A stretch of DNA of 64,000 bases, taken from the NCBI RefSeq assembly GCF_021018805.1, contig NC_086247.1, forward strand, positions 139,169,602 to 139,233,601. The letters are read 5' to 3'. Shown one piece after another: positions 44,816 to 59,864 of the stretch. Within the stretch, counting starts at the first letter, position 1. Each line of letters begins with the position of its first letter. Origin of the DNA: Prinia subflava. Taxonomy: Eukaryota > Chordata > Aves > Passeriformes > Cisticolidae. A program made the position numbers and the translations under genes. The notes under the pieces were generated by a model. The model saw only the letters and a program-made list of their open reading frames with translations, ran no database searches and was not told the DNA's origin.

Positions 44816-47800
44816 GTTTTAAAGAGTACATTGGTAATGATTTAGAAGAGTGGTAGTGTATTATCAGATAGAATAAACTGAAGAGTATGCCTACGTGATT
44901 AAGAATTTTATGATGTACAGTATTAATGTGCACTACTTAGAATTCAGGGTGATAAAAATCCATAGTTGCAACACTCACACTATTTTTTTTTGTATTTAGC
45001 AATGTGGTATATTTTCAGAATTAAATCAATAGAGGTATTTGCACAGCAATGCTTTTGCTGTGTATCAGTGCAAGTGGAAATGCCAAAACCTGATGATAAA
45101 GAGGTGAACCACTGTGTTCTGTGGTGCTGTGAAGTGGAGCCTTTATGGGGACAGCAGCAGCAACAGACAACTGCAATACTTCCCACCCTCCCATAATCCA
45201 TGAAGTTTTAGAACATTGTTCTCTCTTGCACTTTGGTCTACATGTAGGAATTTTACACCACCTGTAAAGAAAACCCTCCCACATGCAGTAAGTTATTACT
45301 GCATGGTACTACTTTGCTTTAGACCAGGCAAAGAATCATTTAGATTGGCATTGGTTTAGGTATTTAAGTTTGTAGTACTTCAGAATACTGTTATTTCAAG
45401 ATGATGAAGGTACTTAAATCCACTGCACTAGAGCACAGACTCAAAGAAGTTGGGAAACTTGGACAATACTAAGCACAAGCTTTGAAAAACCTCTTAGTAC
45501 CAGACTTCTCCCGCTTCCTACAGATTAGGCCTCCTGCTGACTATTTGTACTTTTTAAATGTGTAAGAGATTTAAGCTTTAATGTCTGCACCACAGTTCAC
45601 TTACCTTTGAAACAGCAGTGGTAATTCTGACTTAAATATTGTGATGATACATTAATAAATATGAGCAAAACTCTTTGAAGTTGAAAAATATAATGAGATT
45701 TAAGTACATTCCTTTTTGTCATGATTAACCTGTCAGACATTTAAGTGCTGAAACACTAGTTTTGGAATAAAAAAAAAAAAAGGAGAAATGCCAATTAAGG
45801 TAATAAAGAAACCAAGATCCAGATCAAATAAGCAGAACAAGCTACTAAAATAAATACAGGGGGAAAATACAAGGGACAGAGCAGATCAAAATCTACAGCT
45901 CAGAAAAATGAGAAGAAAAAATCTGAAACAAATGCTGCTGGAAATCGGAAGGGCGGTTAATATGCTCAGAAACACCTTTGCATAAGATCCAAAGTGAATG
46001 CGTATTAAGACAGTGTGTCAGAGAACTGTGGGCAGCAGTTTAACTCTCACAGTCTCAAACAGATCAATGGTGCTCTGTAAATTCTTGTTTCTTCTGACTC
46101 TAAGAGGAGCCTACAGCACTAACTCAGATAGATGAGCTCAAGTACCTCTGGTGTTAGGGGATACCTGAATGGAGATTTGCAGATAATGGTTTTGATCTTA
46201 TCTTGATACAGACTGAACAAAAAGACTGAGACTGGGCAGAGTCCCATAAGTGAAGTAAAAATATTTCAGTCTGCTGGAGTGGGACAAGATAGACTTGCAG
46301 GAGAAGGTAGAAGGAGAGAGGGCAAATTCGTGGACAGCAAGCAGAATAATCTTGGACACATGAATACACCCTATTCCAAATCCTGGAATGGATTACAGAT
46401 GCTTAATTTTAATATTTCCCCTTACAATAATATATATCTGCAGATTAAAGGCCAAAAGCATATATCTTCGTTTGCACAGAAGATGAGAATCCATCACTGC
46501 TGGTGGTCAGCAAAGTACTCAAAACAACAGCATTCTGTGTGGTTAATCACCCACCTGATCAGACAGAGAAAGTAAATCCACTGTAATGGCTCATTTAGTC
46601 CATCTCTTGTTCTGTTTTTTAAAAACACTTGGGCACATATAACTAAGAACTGTATTGTCACCAAGAGCATGAAAGCCCAAATCAGGCTGCTTGGCATTTC
46701 CTAAATTCTCAGGATGTGATTTCTCAACCTCCTAAAATTCTTTCAACGCAGCTTCTGTGTTGTGAAGGCCAGAATTTATGTCTTTTATTATTGCCTTATG
46801 GAAGAGAGTAGGAACATATTTTAAGTATTTATTATCCTTCTTTTGAGGTGACACTTTCAAAAGCTTCTAAGAAATCGTAAAGTAAGAAAAATGTCTCTTT
46901 GAACTGGTTTTGTACCAGCTTAGGTTGACTGATTTTTCAGAGACAGCAATAGATTTCAGCAACATGAAAGGCTTGACTGGCGATGCCAAATAAAAATTAT
47001 TTTTAAAAACCCACAAGCTGTTTGTTCTAAAGTTTTCATTTTGTGCCCAACAAGTTGATCTCTGTCCTTCAAGGTAGTAAAATACTGTGACAAGCCAAGA
47101 ACACATAGTTCTTGTCTCTTTTTTTTTGTTTTTCTTAATGAGAAGCCAAGGAAACACACATGACTGAGAGGAAACCTGCAGCCTTGTAAGCAGGAAGAAG
47201 CAAACTCCCTTCTTTCAGTATCACAAAATGTTTTTTACTACTACCGTGGACTAAAAAGCCTCTACAAAGCCTCTACAAAGAACTGTAACATTGTGAATGC
47301 TTAAAAAAAAGGCAGAACTTTGGAAAATGAAAACATAAGAGAAATATATACCAAAATAAAATATTTTTAAACAAGATGATAGAAAAAATGAAATTATACT
47401 TAAAATGTGGGGGAAAAACCTTTTGCAAACAGAATGAAGGTGAAGCTGAAAATAAGCACAATATTAAATGGGAATGACAGAAATTAGTGATTCAGAAATA
47501 GTGAAGATACTGTTTCATATTCATTTAGAAAGGAATTTCCCTAAAGGTTGGACAACTTAGAAGTAACAAAAGGTTTATAGAAATAGCTGTTCCTAAAAAG
47601 CAGTCAAGGAAACATTTGAAAAATGTGCAGAGTTGTAAGTCCATCAGCCAGCCCAGCTGCTATGCATCCTAGGGGATAAAAGGTATTTGCTGTGAAACTT
47701 CCTGTAGTGCTGTCAATGAAGCTTGAAAAGAGGGACAAATACTGGAAGACTGAAAAAAAATCGAATATGACCTCTTTTTTCAATGAAAGTATAGAACGCC

Positions 47801-50800
47801 CTTTGTAACTGCAATTCTTACTCAACCACTATGTATCTTATTCTAGCAATGCTGTATAGCAAGTGTGCTGTGTTCCAGAGACAAGGATTAAATTGCTTTT
47901 GCTTAGAATTTTCAGTTAGTTCATGAAGGTGTGATGCTGACAATGAAGAGATGCTTTGTGAAAATGAACTTTTGAATGAAGACTGCAGCTCACAGAGAGA
48001 CCGTTCAAGGCAGTGAGTAGAGCAAGAACCCTGCACAGACAGCCATGCTTTTAACACCTGATGATCTGTGGCATGGATGCACTGTTGGCTTTCTAGATGG
48101 TTTATCACATGTTCTCATAAAAGTCATTATTTGTGTGTGTGTTTTGCAATATGTCTCTCATGTAACACAAGGAAGTGCCCCTCTGTTTCAGTTTCATAAT
48201 GCATAAGACTTGCACATTGGGACCTTGCTTCTTGCTGGTGATTGTGTCAGGGTACAGATTGCACGGGACCTTCTGGGAGTGCAAAGGTGGCACAAATGCA
48301 GCTGTGTCTAGCAGAGCTGCAGCATTGAGGGTGAGCAAATTGCTCTTGCATCACAGGACAGACCATTGGTTTTAATGAAAATTGCAATCTGGATTTGTTT
48401 TAAACCATCCTATAGGTATCTGCAGAGTGTATGGGAATGGGATGCGTGGGAGATTGGACTACAAAGAATTTTTGTCATTTTAATCTCAATAATTTTAAAA
48501 TAGTCCTTTAGTACTTTTTGAGGCAGTTCTTGCTATTTTCTTTTTTCATTTCAAAGAATTAATTAGAATACTTTATGCCACTCAGTGAGCAAGAAAACTA
48601 TATTCTCCTTTTCCAGTTAGGTACTGAGGCAAGGAAGCCTTAATGTTTTTTGCAGGGTTTCTCAGAGAATCCCAGCCAGTCTGTTCTGCCCAGACTGACA
48701 ATTAAGACTGAAGCTTATGTTAGAGGCAAACCATATAGGAAAAGGATCCTGGTGTGAAAAGGCTGAGTGTCACTGAGCTACTGGCAGTCTTCTCTGGAAA
48801 GTTCTTTTTCCTTGTCTGCTCTTTATAATATAAAATTGTATTTATCATTGCTTTCTTTTATCATTACTGGAAGTCTATAATTTCTACATCCCTTGTCTTC
48901 AGTGTGCTTCACAAGAGAGTTATAAATACATCTAAATTTATTTGGTCGACTTCTGTGTTTATACAGTTCCCACTGAAGTGAGGTCACTGAACTAGAGAAC
49001 TGACTCTCCAGCTGGTTCTCAAACCCTTGTAGCATCTCTCTGTCATTCTTGGCATGTGAAGCGTGACCTCTTGTCCCACGGTGGCCAGGCATATTACCAA
49101 GAGGTTTTATCATAGTCACTTACTCCACATTTAATTAGTAATTTATTTTTCTTTCACAGCTGTGCATCTACATGGCAGTTTTATTTTTCATTTCCATTAA
49201 TAACTCTATGGTGTACAGATAAAAGCAAGAAACCAAAGGTCCCTGTAAATGCTTACATTTCTGGAAAACTATAACGTGGGGGAAAAAAAAACCCTGAAAA
49301 TTACAGTCAGATTTTATGTACTCCTATTCCCCAACTGAATTTTAAAAATCATGGGAACCAGCTTCAGTCACTAAGAAGTATCATGTGCTGAAACCTCATC
49401 ACATCGACACATCACCAGCTAAGTATAGAGTAAACTTCTGGATGCAATCAAGTGACCCATGGCCTTGGCAAAGATCTAGCTTGAAGTCTCAGGGGGAAAT
49501 AATTTCTGGCTTTTAATTTAAGACAAAGCCGAAGGAATTGAGCCCTTCAAGTGCTACAGTTAAAACCCAGAAATCCCATTTTGATTTGAATAGTGAGCTT
49601 CTCAGTTGCTAGCAGGTATGTGTGTAAGAGTTAGTGAGGCACAGATTTCCTGCTATTTTGCCCTTAATGTGGAAAAATCAATCACTCTCTTTAAAAGGCA
49701 GACTTCAGATTAAGCATGCAGTGCTCGGCCCTTATGAAAAGGCTCTCTTTTTCCAAGACTTTGATAAGAAGAGGAAGTTAAACAGAATTTTAGCCTTTTT
49801 TGTGAGTACTTTTGAAGTGACTGAGGACCTGATTTTCATTTGCATCAAGGCTTCTGCATTAAGCTTCAAGAACCTTAAATGGGCATAAACTGTAATTAGG
49901 ACCAAGTCCCTTGTCTCTCCTAGCTTAAGGTATGTAGCGACTCTGAATCTTTAATGTCTATAGATTCAGCTCCAGGGGAGAACCTCTGATGTCCAGAGAT
50001 TCAGCTCTAGGGAATAGTGACAGCCTGGCAACAGCCCAGAAATACGATTAAACAAAAGTCTGTCCTCTGAAACCCCTAGAAAATCATTATGTTAAAAGCA
50101 TTAAAAATTTATTATTATTCTTTATTTAGGATTCATATCACAGATAAATATGAAACCATCTATTATAGTTTTCAGTTAGTGAGAAGAAGCCTAATAATTT
50201 TCATATTTCTTAGATAGTTTCTTATCTGAGTATTTTACATTGATGATACATTTACTGTTTTTTTTTTTTCAGAGGTATTATTTGTACATAGGTGTATTAA
50301 AATATGTTAGTGAATAAGGTTCAAAAAGAAAAGCTATAGCTGCTTTAAATTAAAGAATCCAGTTTACATGTTTTCTTTATGATTGCAGTGAGTGCATAAT
50401 TTCAGCAGGTGTGTGTGGGAAAGTGATCTAATGCTCATATAGTGCCTTGTGATCCTCAAATAGAAAAATTATAGAGAGGCAAAACCTGACTTTAACTTTA
50501 AAACCATAAATAGAATGTTCTTAAAAGGGTAGCATAAGGCAAGAAAATAAGTTGTTCCTATAGTCTTAAAATTCCTGCACCTTAATTCCCTATACATTTG
50601 TCTACCTATATTGCATTCAGGACCATCCTTGATATTCCCAGTCTTTCAAGGGACACCAGTATTGTGGCTAGCAATATTTGGAGTTTGCTGGGTCAACAGC
50701 CAGCCACTGCCACCCAAAAAATGGCACAATTTATGTCCAACTAATCACCCCAAACGGCACAATTTTATCTTGCTGTTCTCTCCTACCTGCTTATTGCTGC

Positions 50801-53800
50801 AAACCCAGTAAGAATGTAATTTTCTTTGAGACTCCTTTTTCAGATGCAGACAAAGTTCCTCTGTGGATTTTTCTGTTACTGCCAGGGCATTGGCAGGCAG
50901 GGAAAAAAACCAAAAAAACCCAAACCAAACAAAAGAAACTACACCACCAGATGAAAGGCAGTGTTGCAAATACCTCATTTCTGTGGGCAGCCAGGTTAAG
51001 AAAAGAAGCTTATAAGGCCTGTGACCATCCGGCTCTTGGCCGTGAGCAGCCCAGCAGTGAGAGGAAGGAAAAGACCAATAATACTGAGCTGTGATTCTTT
51101 GGTGCAAATCCTGTGCCAAGACATCTGTGTCCTGAGCAGAGAGAAAGGGAACCATTTTGGTGATTTGTCTCCTGGGTTAAGGGTAAAATATGTCACAAGA
51201 AGGATGCAGGATATCCTAGGGAGTTCTTACCAATTATAGTCCATGTAGTAATGGTAACACAAATTAAGGTAGCTTTAGTACACTCATCAAAATACTTAGC
51301 AGATGTAAAAGACAGAAAAGGAGATGCCTGATGTCAGCAACCTTGTGGTGTCTGGTGCAGAGGACAGAAAAGGAGTCTCCCACATCTTCTTCTCCTTACG
51401 CTGGTTCCAGAGCAGCAAGGTGTGTATGTATAAAAAGTGAGGAGGGCACTTCTGTTTGGCACAAGAAAACCAGATAGAATTTCCCAGCTTGTGAAATAAA
51501 ACTGAAGAAAAGTATTAGTCTAATAATGGCAAGTATAAAATGTAAAAAATAGTATCTGTATTATTATATTTATTTTAAAATGTCATGTTGATATATGAAC
51601 TAAAGATTAAAAAAAAAAACAAACAGGTATTCCTAGGCCCACAGATTGTGGAAGGTGGGAAAGTACTTTTGAAATATGCTTTTCTTGCAGTACTCTTCCC
51701 TGCATATCTGCTAGGAGGTAGGTTATTGGAATAGATGAATCTTTGGTCAGGAAAGCCTTTTATCAGTCTGTTTGTTCATACTTCAGTTACTGACTTTTAA
51801 AGTTGGGTGTTTCATACCGTAGTCAAAGGAATTATTCAGTAAAGCTCCCTGTGATGGCAATGGTAACATATATCCTGCTGTTTATTTTCGTCATAGAAAG
51901 CAACAACTATATTTTAATTCATAAGCACATGCTTATTTTACATAATTTAAGTTATGTGAAATGGAGAGATAGAGTACCATAACTAGAGATGAACTGTAAT
52001 GGGTATATAGTTACATATCTGAAATACAGGCTGAGTGTGAAGGAGTCGCAGTTTGATTTACTCTTGGAAGGAAAAAGTATATGCTTTTCTATCACCAGGT
52101 TTTTCCCAAATGTCACATTAAAAGGTTTTTTAAAGCATCACTTATTAATTGATATTGACACTCGGTACATAAGCCTTTTAGACATAACTGTAGTCCTATA
52201 TGGGTGAAATTGGTGGATCTGAAAAGAAACCAAAGGTTCTGATGTATATGTATGTCTGTTTAATATTTTTATGATTTATATCCTTTAGACTTGAAAACAT
52301 AGTCAGAAGTATGCTGAAATGAAAAAAAAAAAAAATCCTGGAAACAGAAGGCAAAAGCTGAAATTTAGTAACTGTCACTAATGATTCCAGATTGGATGCT
52401 TTCATGCATAGCCTACTAAGCCAAATGAAGGTGCCTAACAAAAAAATGTCACTGAATTGAGAATGTTAATTTTTCAGGAGATGTTGAGTTGGTAGTTGTC
52501 TTTTTTTATATGTTTAGCTAGGAACACACACCAAAGCATGTTCCAAGTTATGTATAAATAACTACACCTTTCCCCCATGCAGAGAGAGCATGTCTCACAA
52601 TTTGCACTGGTAAAATTCAGGATGACAGAATACACACAGTATAAAAGCAGACTATGGAAGAAGGACTGTTTTGAATTTTTACATAAAAACTTCTGTCTAC
52701 AGAAGAGAGAAGGAAACAAAGCTTTTTAGGGGCACTCCTAATTGAAAGTGGCTGAATAATAAAGCGTACAGAATTAGAAGTCCTTTTTACAAAGCAATAG
52801 AGAGAAAAGATTCAAAAAGTGAGGGGAGACATCAGTGGGAAAATCCTGGATATGTCTACTTGGGGTTATTCCATTGGATTAGTTTAGTCATTCACTGAAA
52901 TTGTAGTAATTAAAGAGATTAAACAGAAGAGCACATATACTACCTTTTTTTCCCCAGTCAAGGTGGTTTTCTTATTAATCATACAGTCTCTACAACTCTA
53001 TGTCTATATATATTAATAAATCCTCCAATATTCCATGAGGTTATTCCATAATTGTTTTTCTAATGGTGAATTCCAGGATGTCCACTAGAAATTACAGAAA
53101 TTTGGAAACTGGACTTAAAATTAATCCTGCGATTCCTGTGCTGGCATCTGCTGATTTGCCAGCGTCACCTTTGACTGCTGACAGGCAGTGTAGGGGACGC
53201 TGCCATGTCCATCAGAGTGTACACACACTGGCAGTGGGCAGCACACTGGCTTGGCAGTGTAATTTCATCAGGTTGCTGAGGACATGGGAGTATTGTTAAC
53301 AGAGAAGAAGAAAGATGAGGACTGAAAAGCAGTTTTTTCTGAAACCGCTGCACATGATAGGAGATGTGCTTGTAGACTGAGCCAGCCAGCAGAGCTCCTG
53401 GGATAGGTGGTGAAGCAAAACTCAGATGTCTGAGCCTCCTAGCAGATAGAAAGGTAAAGGAAACTCCCAAGAAATCCATGTGCTAGAAGTCACCTAAGTG
53501 TTGCAGCACCAGAGCAGCAGTATGAAAATTGCCCCCAGTGCAGAAGAAATAGGTTGCCCTTGCTCTTTGGGGTGCTGGCTGCCCCCACTTACTGCCTATT
53601 AGTAGTTAACCAGGTTGGGGCTGGCAGATCAGCTTCTGGGCTTGTTGCCATGGAAGATTGAGATGTTCCTTTGAGCAGTGCTGCTCTACCAGGTGTATAC
53701 ACAGGAGGAACTGGCATCTCTTCAGAAAGCAGAGGAGAGAGATTTGTGTCCACTGATTTTTGGGAGCAACTTTTCTGCTTCATTTGCTCTGACAGTGCCT

Positions 53801-56800
53801 TCTCAATGTTTGGATTAGTGACTCGTAGATGGAACTAAATGTAGCACTTGGGAAGAGCAGGACTGACCACTGCAATAGTCCATGCACATGCATGGCAGTC
53901 CATGCAATGATTATTGCATAGCATCTTTGCCTGGCTTTACCTCAGACAACAGCAGAGTTTGGAAAAAAGATGTGCCAATGTGGTTGGCACAGACACTGCT
54001 TAAAAACATTAAAATGCTGCCACCCGTTTCAAGGGCTAAAAAAGGAATAAAAAACTTGCTTGCTGGTATTCTCAGTGAGAAAAGTAACATACAACACACA
54101 AGAATGCAGAAAGTACCTTGATGAGGCTTTTGGAAGTAAAGCATAAGGATGGCAGTAACTACACAGGCTGGCGGAGGCAGTGGCAACAGAAGCTGCTCCT
54201 TAGTGAAAGGTGGACACTTCAGAGAAGTTCAGTGTAATCTTCCCTTCTTCCTACATCCACTTCTGTTTTAAAATCCTAATTCAGCTGTAAAAACCTTTAG
54301 TTCCACTTCCTCCACTCAAATGAATGAAAAAGACTCTTTAGGCAAATTCTGATCCCAATCCCACTTATGTAAAACAAGATTAACTTGGTTGACTTTAATG
54401 GCATCAGTTCAGGCATACTTTACTGAAACCCATCAACAATTAGATCACTTGGCTTAAGTCAAATGCATAAATAACTAAGGTATTTCCAGTGCTTTCTCTG
54501 TAACCTGGATTCATTTGGCTGTCCCTGGAGTTAATCTAAGCCCTGAGTTCAAAAAACCTGGATTTCACCCAGAGGTGTTCCATCAGCATAAATCTGGCCT
54601 AAGTGATACCAGAATAATCTCTACCAGCTGAGTGAACCATGCAAGCACCTTTCAACCTCAGGTTTGGGGCTCTCACTGCACCTGTCCACTCCTCTGCTGA
54701 GGCTGAAAGGGAGAACATTTCACCAGCCATGGAAAAACAAGAGAAGAGAAACATTTGCTATTCCTAAATAACTACATGGAAAAGCACTGCTTAGAAATAA
54801 CTCTACACACATCCTTGCATAACTATCCTTTGTCTGTGAGCAGGGCTAACTTGTAGTGAACTCCTTGATGTGGGATTTTATTTTCAGACCACTGCAGACA
54901 GATTTTTTTTCAAAGCAACAACTGTACTATTTGCTGCATACCACAGCTGGTTTTAGAAAGAATTGCCACAAAATATAATTTAAAAAGGACCTTCATGCAA
55001 GACCCACAAACTTCTAAGTATCCTTACCAAACAGTTCATATTTCTATCACAAAGCTCTATTCCATTTTTCTCAAATAACAATATTATTATATAATTCTTT
55101 ACTTCAGTAGACATCAATGTTCTGTTCTTTTCCTGTGTGTTAATGGGAAGGGAACAAGAGGTTGCTTTGATTCTAGTCTGTCTTGTCTTTATCTGTTATA
55201 CTTATCATGCAAAATAGATGCAGGCTACTGTCGGATACTTGAGCAGCTTTCTATGCACATTTTGAAAGTAGTTTGCCCAGACAGCTGCATATGAAACAAA
55301 GGATGGGAAAATCATGGCCCAAAACTCAACTGAAGACATACCTGGACTGAGGCCCATACCCCCTTTATGACATAAAGTAACATCATTCTATTTTCAGTGG
55401 AGCCCATTTTCTGTAGATAAGGATGTGGCCTTAGGGGTCCTCAAGTTGCTGTTGCTGAGAAATTTTGTATGGAAACTAGAATGGGAAAAATATTCTAATA
55501 TCCAGCTTCTCATTTGATTGTACTGAAAATTAGTTGTCTCCCTTCATTAAATGTGAATCTAAAAGGTGAAAAGTGGCTGATTAAAAAAAAATTTTGCTAT
55601 ATCCACAAGCATCTCTCTGTCCTGAACCCTGGACATAGAAGGTTTTGCATAAGCCTTGCTTACCCAGTCTGGTAGCAGATCTGCTTCTGCACATGAACAA
55701 AATACACTCTTCTTAGTCCTTGTTATGACCATAAAGAAAAAAAAATGCATTTAGAAACTCAACATCCATTTTAACCCTCATCTAACTGTAATCCCTGATT
55801 ATTGAATACCTTCAGATATGTGCATGCAGCTTCTACTGGGTGAATTTAGGCCTTAAAAAGGCTGGAAGGAACTCCAGCATCTTGTCTTTTTTGTTTCGTT
55901 TTTTGCAGATGTGCATGCCAACTTTTTTTTTCTTTTGAGATAAATACAAGCAAATATATGTGCATATTATCAACAATGTTATTTTATGTAACTCAGTATT
56001 TACCTTTGTTTATATACTATATATAAGCACACAGAGAATTTTCTAGCAGAAAATTTAAGATGACAACTGAAAAGCTACTTCTAGGAGAAATGCATATTTT
56101 CAAAGATGTGAAAGCACTATTTTTGGGAGCAAAGCTCTAAGCAATGTATGTCATTTTCTCACAGACCCCTTTCCTTTTGTCCTCCCTCCTTTGCCTTTAC
56201 TGATGGTACTTCACTATAAAACACAGTGCTTTAGGGTAGACCTCAAAGCCCCAGTTCCCACCAACCTCTTCCTCCCTTATTCTCAGTAGCAGACGCTACT
56301 GCAAGGTTACTTTGTGATCAAGAAAAGAAGTTTATGCAATGCCCCAACTCTGCAGCTTTCAACTGTTCCTCATTTTTCCAGATTAGTGCCTTAATTAAGT
56401 CCAAATGTTTTTCATTTTCTCCCTTATGGTCCCTTCTGTGAAACCTGATGCTGGCCATGGACACTGTCCTCTTGTGACCTTTTCTCTTCCTGTTCCTGCT
56501 GCTGGCTGGCTTTTAAATTGTGAGCAATTGTAGGAGGGTGATGGTTGCACACTTTTTTTGTCTCTTCACACACACAGAGGGCTGTTCACTCTGCTGCTGA
56601 AGTCAGAACCAGTCAGGACTCCACCTTGTTTTTCCCCTTTTCTATGAGGCAGAACTGAGTGAAAAGAAAACAGATTTTTAGCTGGTGGATAAAGGAGTTC
56701 ATACCATCCACTTGAGTCACCCTCAGTATAAACTCTTAATACAGTGCAACAGTAATTTATCACATTGCATAAAATAAATGAGGTTTCTTAAGTCCAGCCA

Positions 56801-58496
56801 TTGATTTCAAGATGATTATTTTTAGGGAGCTATCTTGCAAGTTCAGCCTGCAATTTCACGTGCATTATTTTAGCAAATCACATGGGTACCTGTGAGGGCA
56901 GCAAGAGAGCTCAAAATACTCAACACAGAGGAAAGAGTTCACTAGAATGGAAACACAGAAATTTTAACTGACTCATTTAGAAATTTACCTGTAACAATGA
57001 AGTACAAATTTTGCCAATACAGTATGTCAACAGAGCTGAACTGAAGATAACAGAGGAAAATTAAATTAGCTAAGAATCTGGCCCGAGTGATCAAGGAAAG
57101 AGAAACTAAAGAAAACAAAAAAGGGTCTCGTCTTTTTCTTGTGGCGTGAGTAGCCCCAGTTACTGGAACTACACTGATGTAAAATTGGTTTATGTAGCAG
57201 AAAAATCAAATCATATGTCAATTGGAATTGCATGACTGATGGTAAACATAAAAATTAAGCATGAAAACCATGCTTAGAGACAAAAACATTGCAATGGGAA
57301 AAGGATGGCAGTAGCATCCTCAACAGCATTTATCTGCAGGAAATAAAAGAGAGAACTTCTGACACTTATATTTTATCTTAAAGCAACTCCATGTCTTGCT
57401 TTTCAAGCAAAACTTTGTATCACTAACTTCATTCCTGTATATGAGGTATAATAGGATTTGTAGAAATCATGCAGATGTGTCCACAAAAACTGCAAGTACC
57501 AGAAGATGAATGATGTACAGAAACAGTAATTGTTTACATTTTCCGTGCAAGGTTTGTTCATTGTTCCCCTCAGGGAGACAGATGTGCAGACTGTATGTGC
57601 TGAGTGAAATGAGTACCCCTTCCTTTTTGACACCTTTAAAATTATTAGAATTAAATCTATACTTTGCTAAGTGAAATGTTTCAATTTAATCAAACTGTGC
57701 TGTCATGACCATACTTACATTAAGAGTTTAAGAGCCCTACTTTGCCCTCAGCTAATCCCTCACATATGAGGTTTTCATGGTTAAATTGTCTCCTGTGTAA
57801 GTAATCAAGTACATATGAACTCTGCTGCTAAAGAAATTGAGCACAAGTCAAAATCTCTAAGAATGAATTGCTACAAACAGTGGAGTTAAGGACAGGAGGG
57901 GAGCTGGCCTCAGTCATCAGGTCCTCCTGATTTTCTCTTACCTTGCAACTCACTCCAGTGAAAATCTTAAAGATGAACAATATCTGCTTCTGTACCAAGA
58001 AAATGCATTCAATCTGTGTGCTCCTGCTGCCACACTTTCACTCTTCTAATCATTCTCATAATTATTTTTTGAAAAGTGAACACCCATCATCATATATTAG
58101 TGCTTGTCCATGGAATAAGATGCAAGACGTAAAGGACAGCATCACTGTAAAAGTTTCCAAGTGTCTGGAAAGTGTGCCCAGCAGGAATGAAAAGGGCAAT
58201 AAGGGAATTTCTACTTCAGAATACTTTTTTGTAGGATCGCTGGAAAATGTTGCAGTCAAAAATCGGGGAAAGAAAGTGGAAGAGTTCCAATATTTAAGGA
58301 GGTTAGAGGTATACTAACCAAAGCAGGACTACTATGAGTTTTAGTATTAAAAGTTCACAGAAAGAACGTGGTAAAGAGGCAAGATTTAAGCGTTTATGTG
58401 ATGAACATACACATAAAGGGAGCATGTGAACAATTGCAAAGTTGATTAATAAATGAGGTACAGTTCTATAAAAATTGAATAAATGCCTAGGAAGAT
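44816..58496. other. AT-rich non-coding DNA right of the provirus
   Basis: There are about 13.7 kb with no recognisable gene. A G+C-richer stretch at about 53,080-54,200 contains several short frames, none with a motif I can name. Small features are an imperfect duplication at 49,953-50,012 (two copies of an AGATTCAGCTC-containing unit), A/C-rich simple sequence at 50,909-50,945, and A runs at about 45,769-45,781 and 52,321-52,335. Confidence 0.4.
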
Positions 58497-58680
58497 AGTC
58501 AAGAGGTCAGGTAGCCCACTGCTTTACCCACTAATAGGAACTATTTCTAGATGACTTCTGACAGTTTCCTGTCTTTCCTAAAAACCTCCGTTGATGTAAA
58601 ATCTGTGATGTCCCTACTCACAAACAATATATGCTAGCTTTCTACTACTTTACCACTGAAAATATTACTTAATGTTGTAA
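58497..58680 (-). mobile_element. Ancient CR1-like fragment, minus orientation
   Basis: The plus strand reads like the reverse complement of an old CR1 3' region: 'caagaggtcaggtagccc', then 'cctgtctttcctaaaaacct' and 'ctactttaccactgaaaa'. Divergence is high, so the family assignment is tentative. Confidence 0.5.
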
Positions 58681-59864
58681 ATTTTTTTGCTATAGTCTGA
58701 TCTATGGTTTTTAAAAAAAGCAAACCTCTCATTTTTATGGCATTTTTTATCTATTTGAGAATAATTTTCATTTCCCATCACAGCTCCTTTCCCTTCTATT
58801 TTCTGTGTTGTTTATGCTGTGCAAGTGTTTCATTTTACTTCCTTTGGCCATATTTTGCAAATAGCTTAACCAGTTTGTTTTCTTTTTACAGTGCCTGTAG
58901 TTTCTCTCATGTGGAATAATATATGCTTAGCAACATTTTTTTGAGGAATTTGCAGCTGTCTTTGATGCTTATGTTCACTTAGCTACTGCTGTCTATTAGT
59001 TTATTGAAGCCTCCTCACTTCTAGTCCATCATCTTTTTTTTCTCTTCTTCCTTGCCTTTCCAAGAATCATATACCCTGTGATTCCAAGGCTACTCTTACA
59101 TATCTGACCTTTCACCTTCACATTCTCACATCATTCTTTACTGCTTAGCTTCAAATCTGGAAAACCCTACACTTTTTTAAACAGGAATTGCCAGTGATTC
59201 CAGGAACTCACTGGACATTGGCGTTCTGTTGCATTCTTTCACTAAGGAGAACCTGGACTCTTAAAATCCCACATTAGTATTATATCCTGTCCCTTGGCTG
59301 ATTCTGCTTTTTGGACACAAAAACCCTCAAGTCTTCCTTGTTTAATATTTTGCAATCCTTGCAATCAAAGCCTTCATACTCTTTTCCCCATTTATCTTCT
59401 CAGAGATAGTAAATTCCTCCACGTTCTGGATCTCCCAGCACACCTGTGTACCCTTGAATGCAGGGCAGTATATCTTAATCTTTCCTGTCCTTTTGAGCAA
59501 GCTAATGCTTCCCTTATTAATATTCCAGTCATGCCACCACCTCAGCACAAGTCATGAGTATATTGGTGAAGGCAGTATCCATTAATGAGTTAAAAAGTCT
59601 TAGTGCCTTTAAGAAGATGCATGTGTTGGAAAGCCCAAGGACTTAAAAAACTGAAAAACATTTAGGGGAAGTCTTCTGAGAAAAAAAGAAACTCTCAGAA
59701 GGACAGGACAGAGCAAGGAGAGTGCAGCATAACCATGGTTCACACCACTCACCTTGAGGCAGGAGCGAAAATGAGACTGGATAAGTGCTCTGAGAGACCT
59801 GGGACACCACAGCAGAGAACAGCAGAACCATTCACTTAAATAGAGAGAACCTGAAAAAAAATGA
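58681..59864. other. Non-coding DNA, nothing recognised
   Basis: AT-rich to mixed composition. Open frames at 58,704-58,919 and 59,294-59,557 have no motif. The part after about 59,640 may belong to the upstream end of the decayed Gypsy-like element, but I cannot align it. Confidence 0.35.

Noticed and set aside
57943..58317. 124-residue plus-strand frame ending in a VEEFQYLRR segment that recalls the thumb region of some LINE reverse transcriptases
   Set aside because: Only a few residues agree and no other RT motif is present upstream; likely chance.
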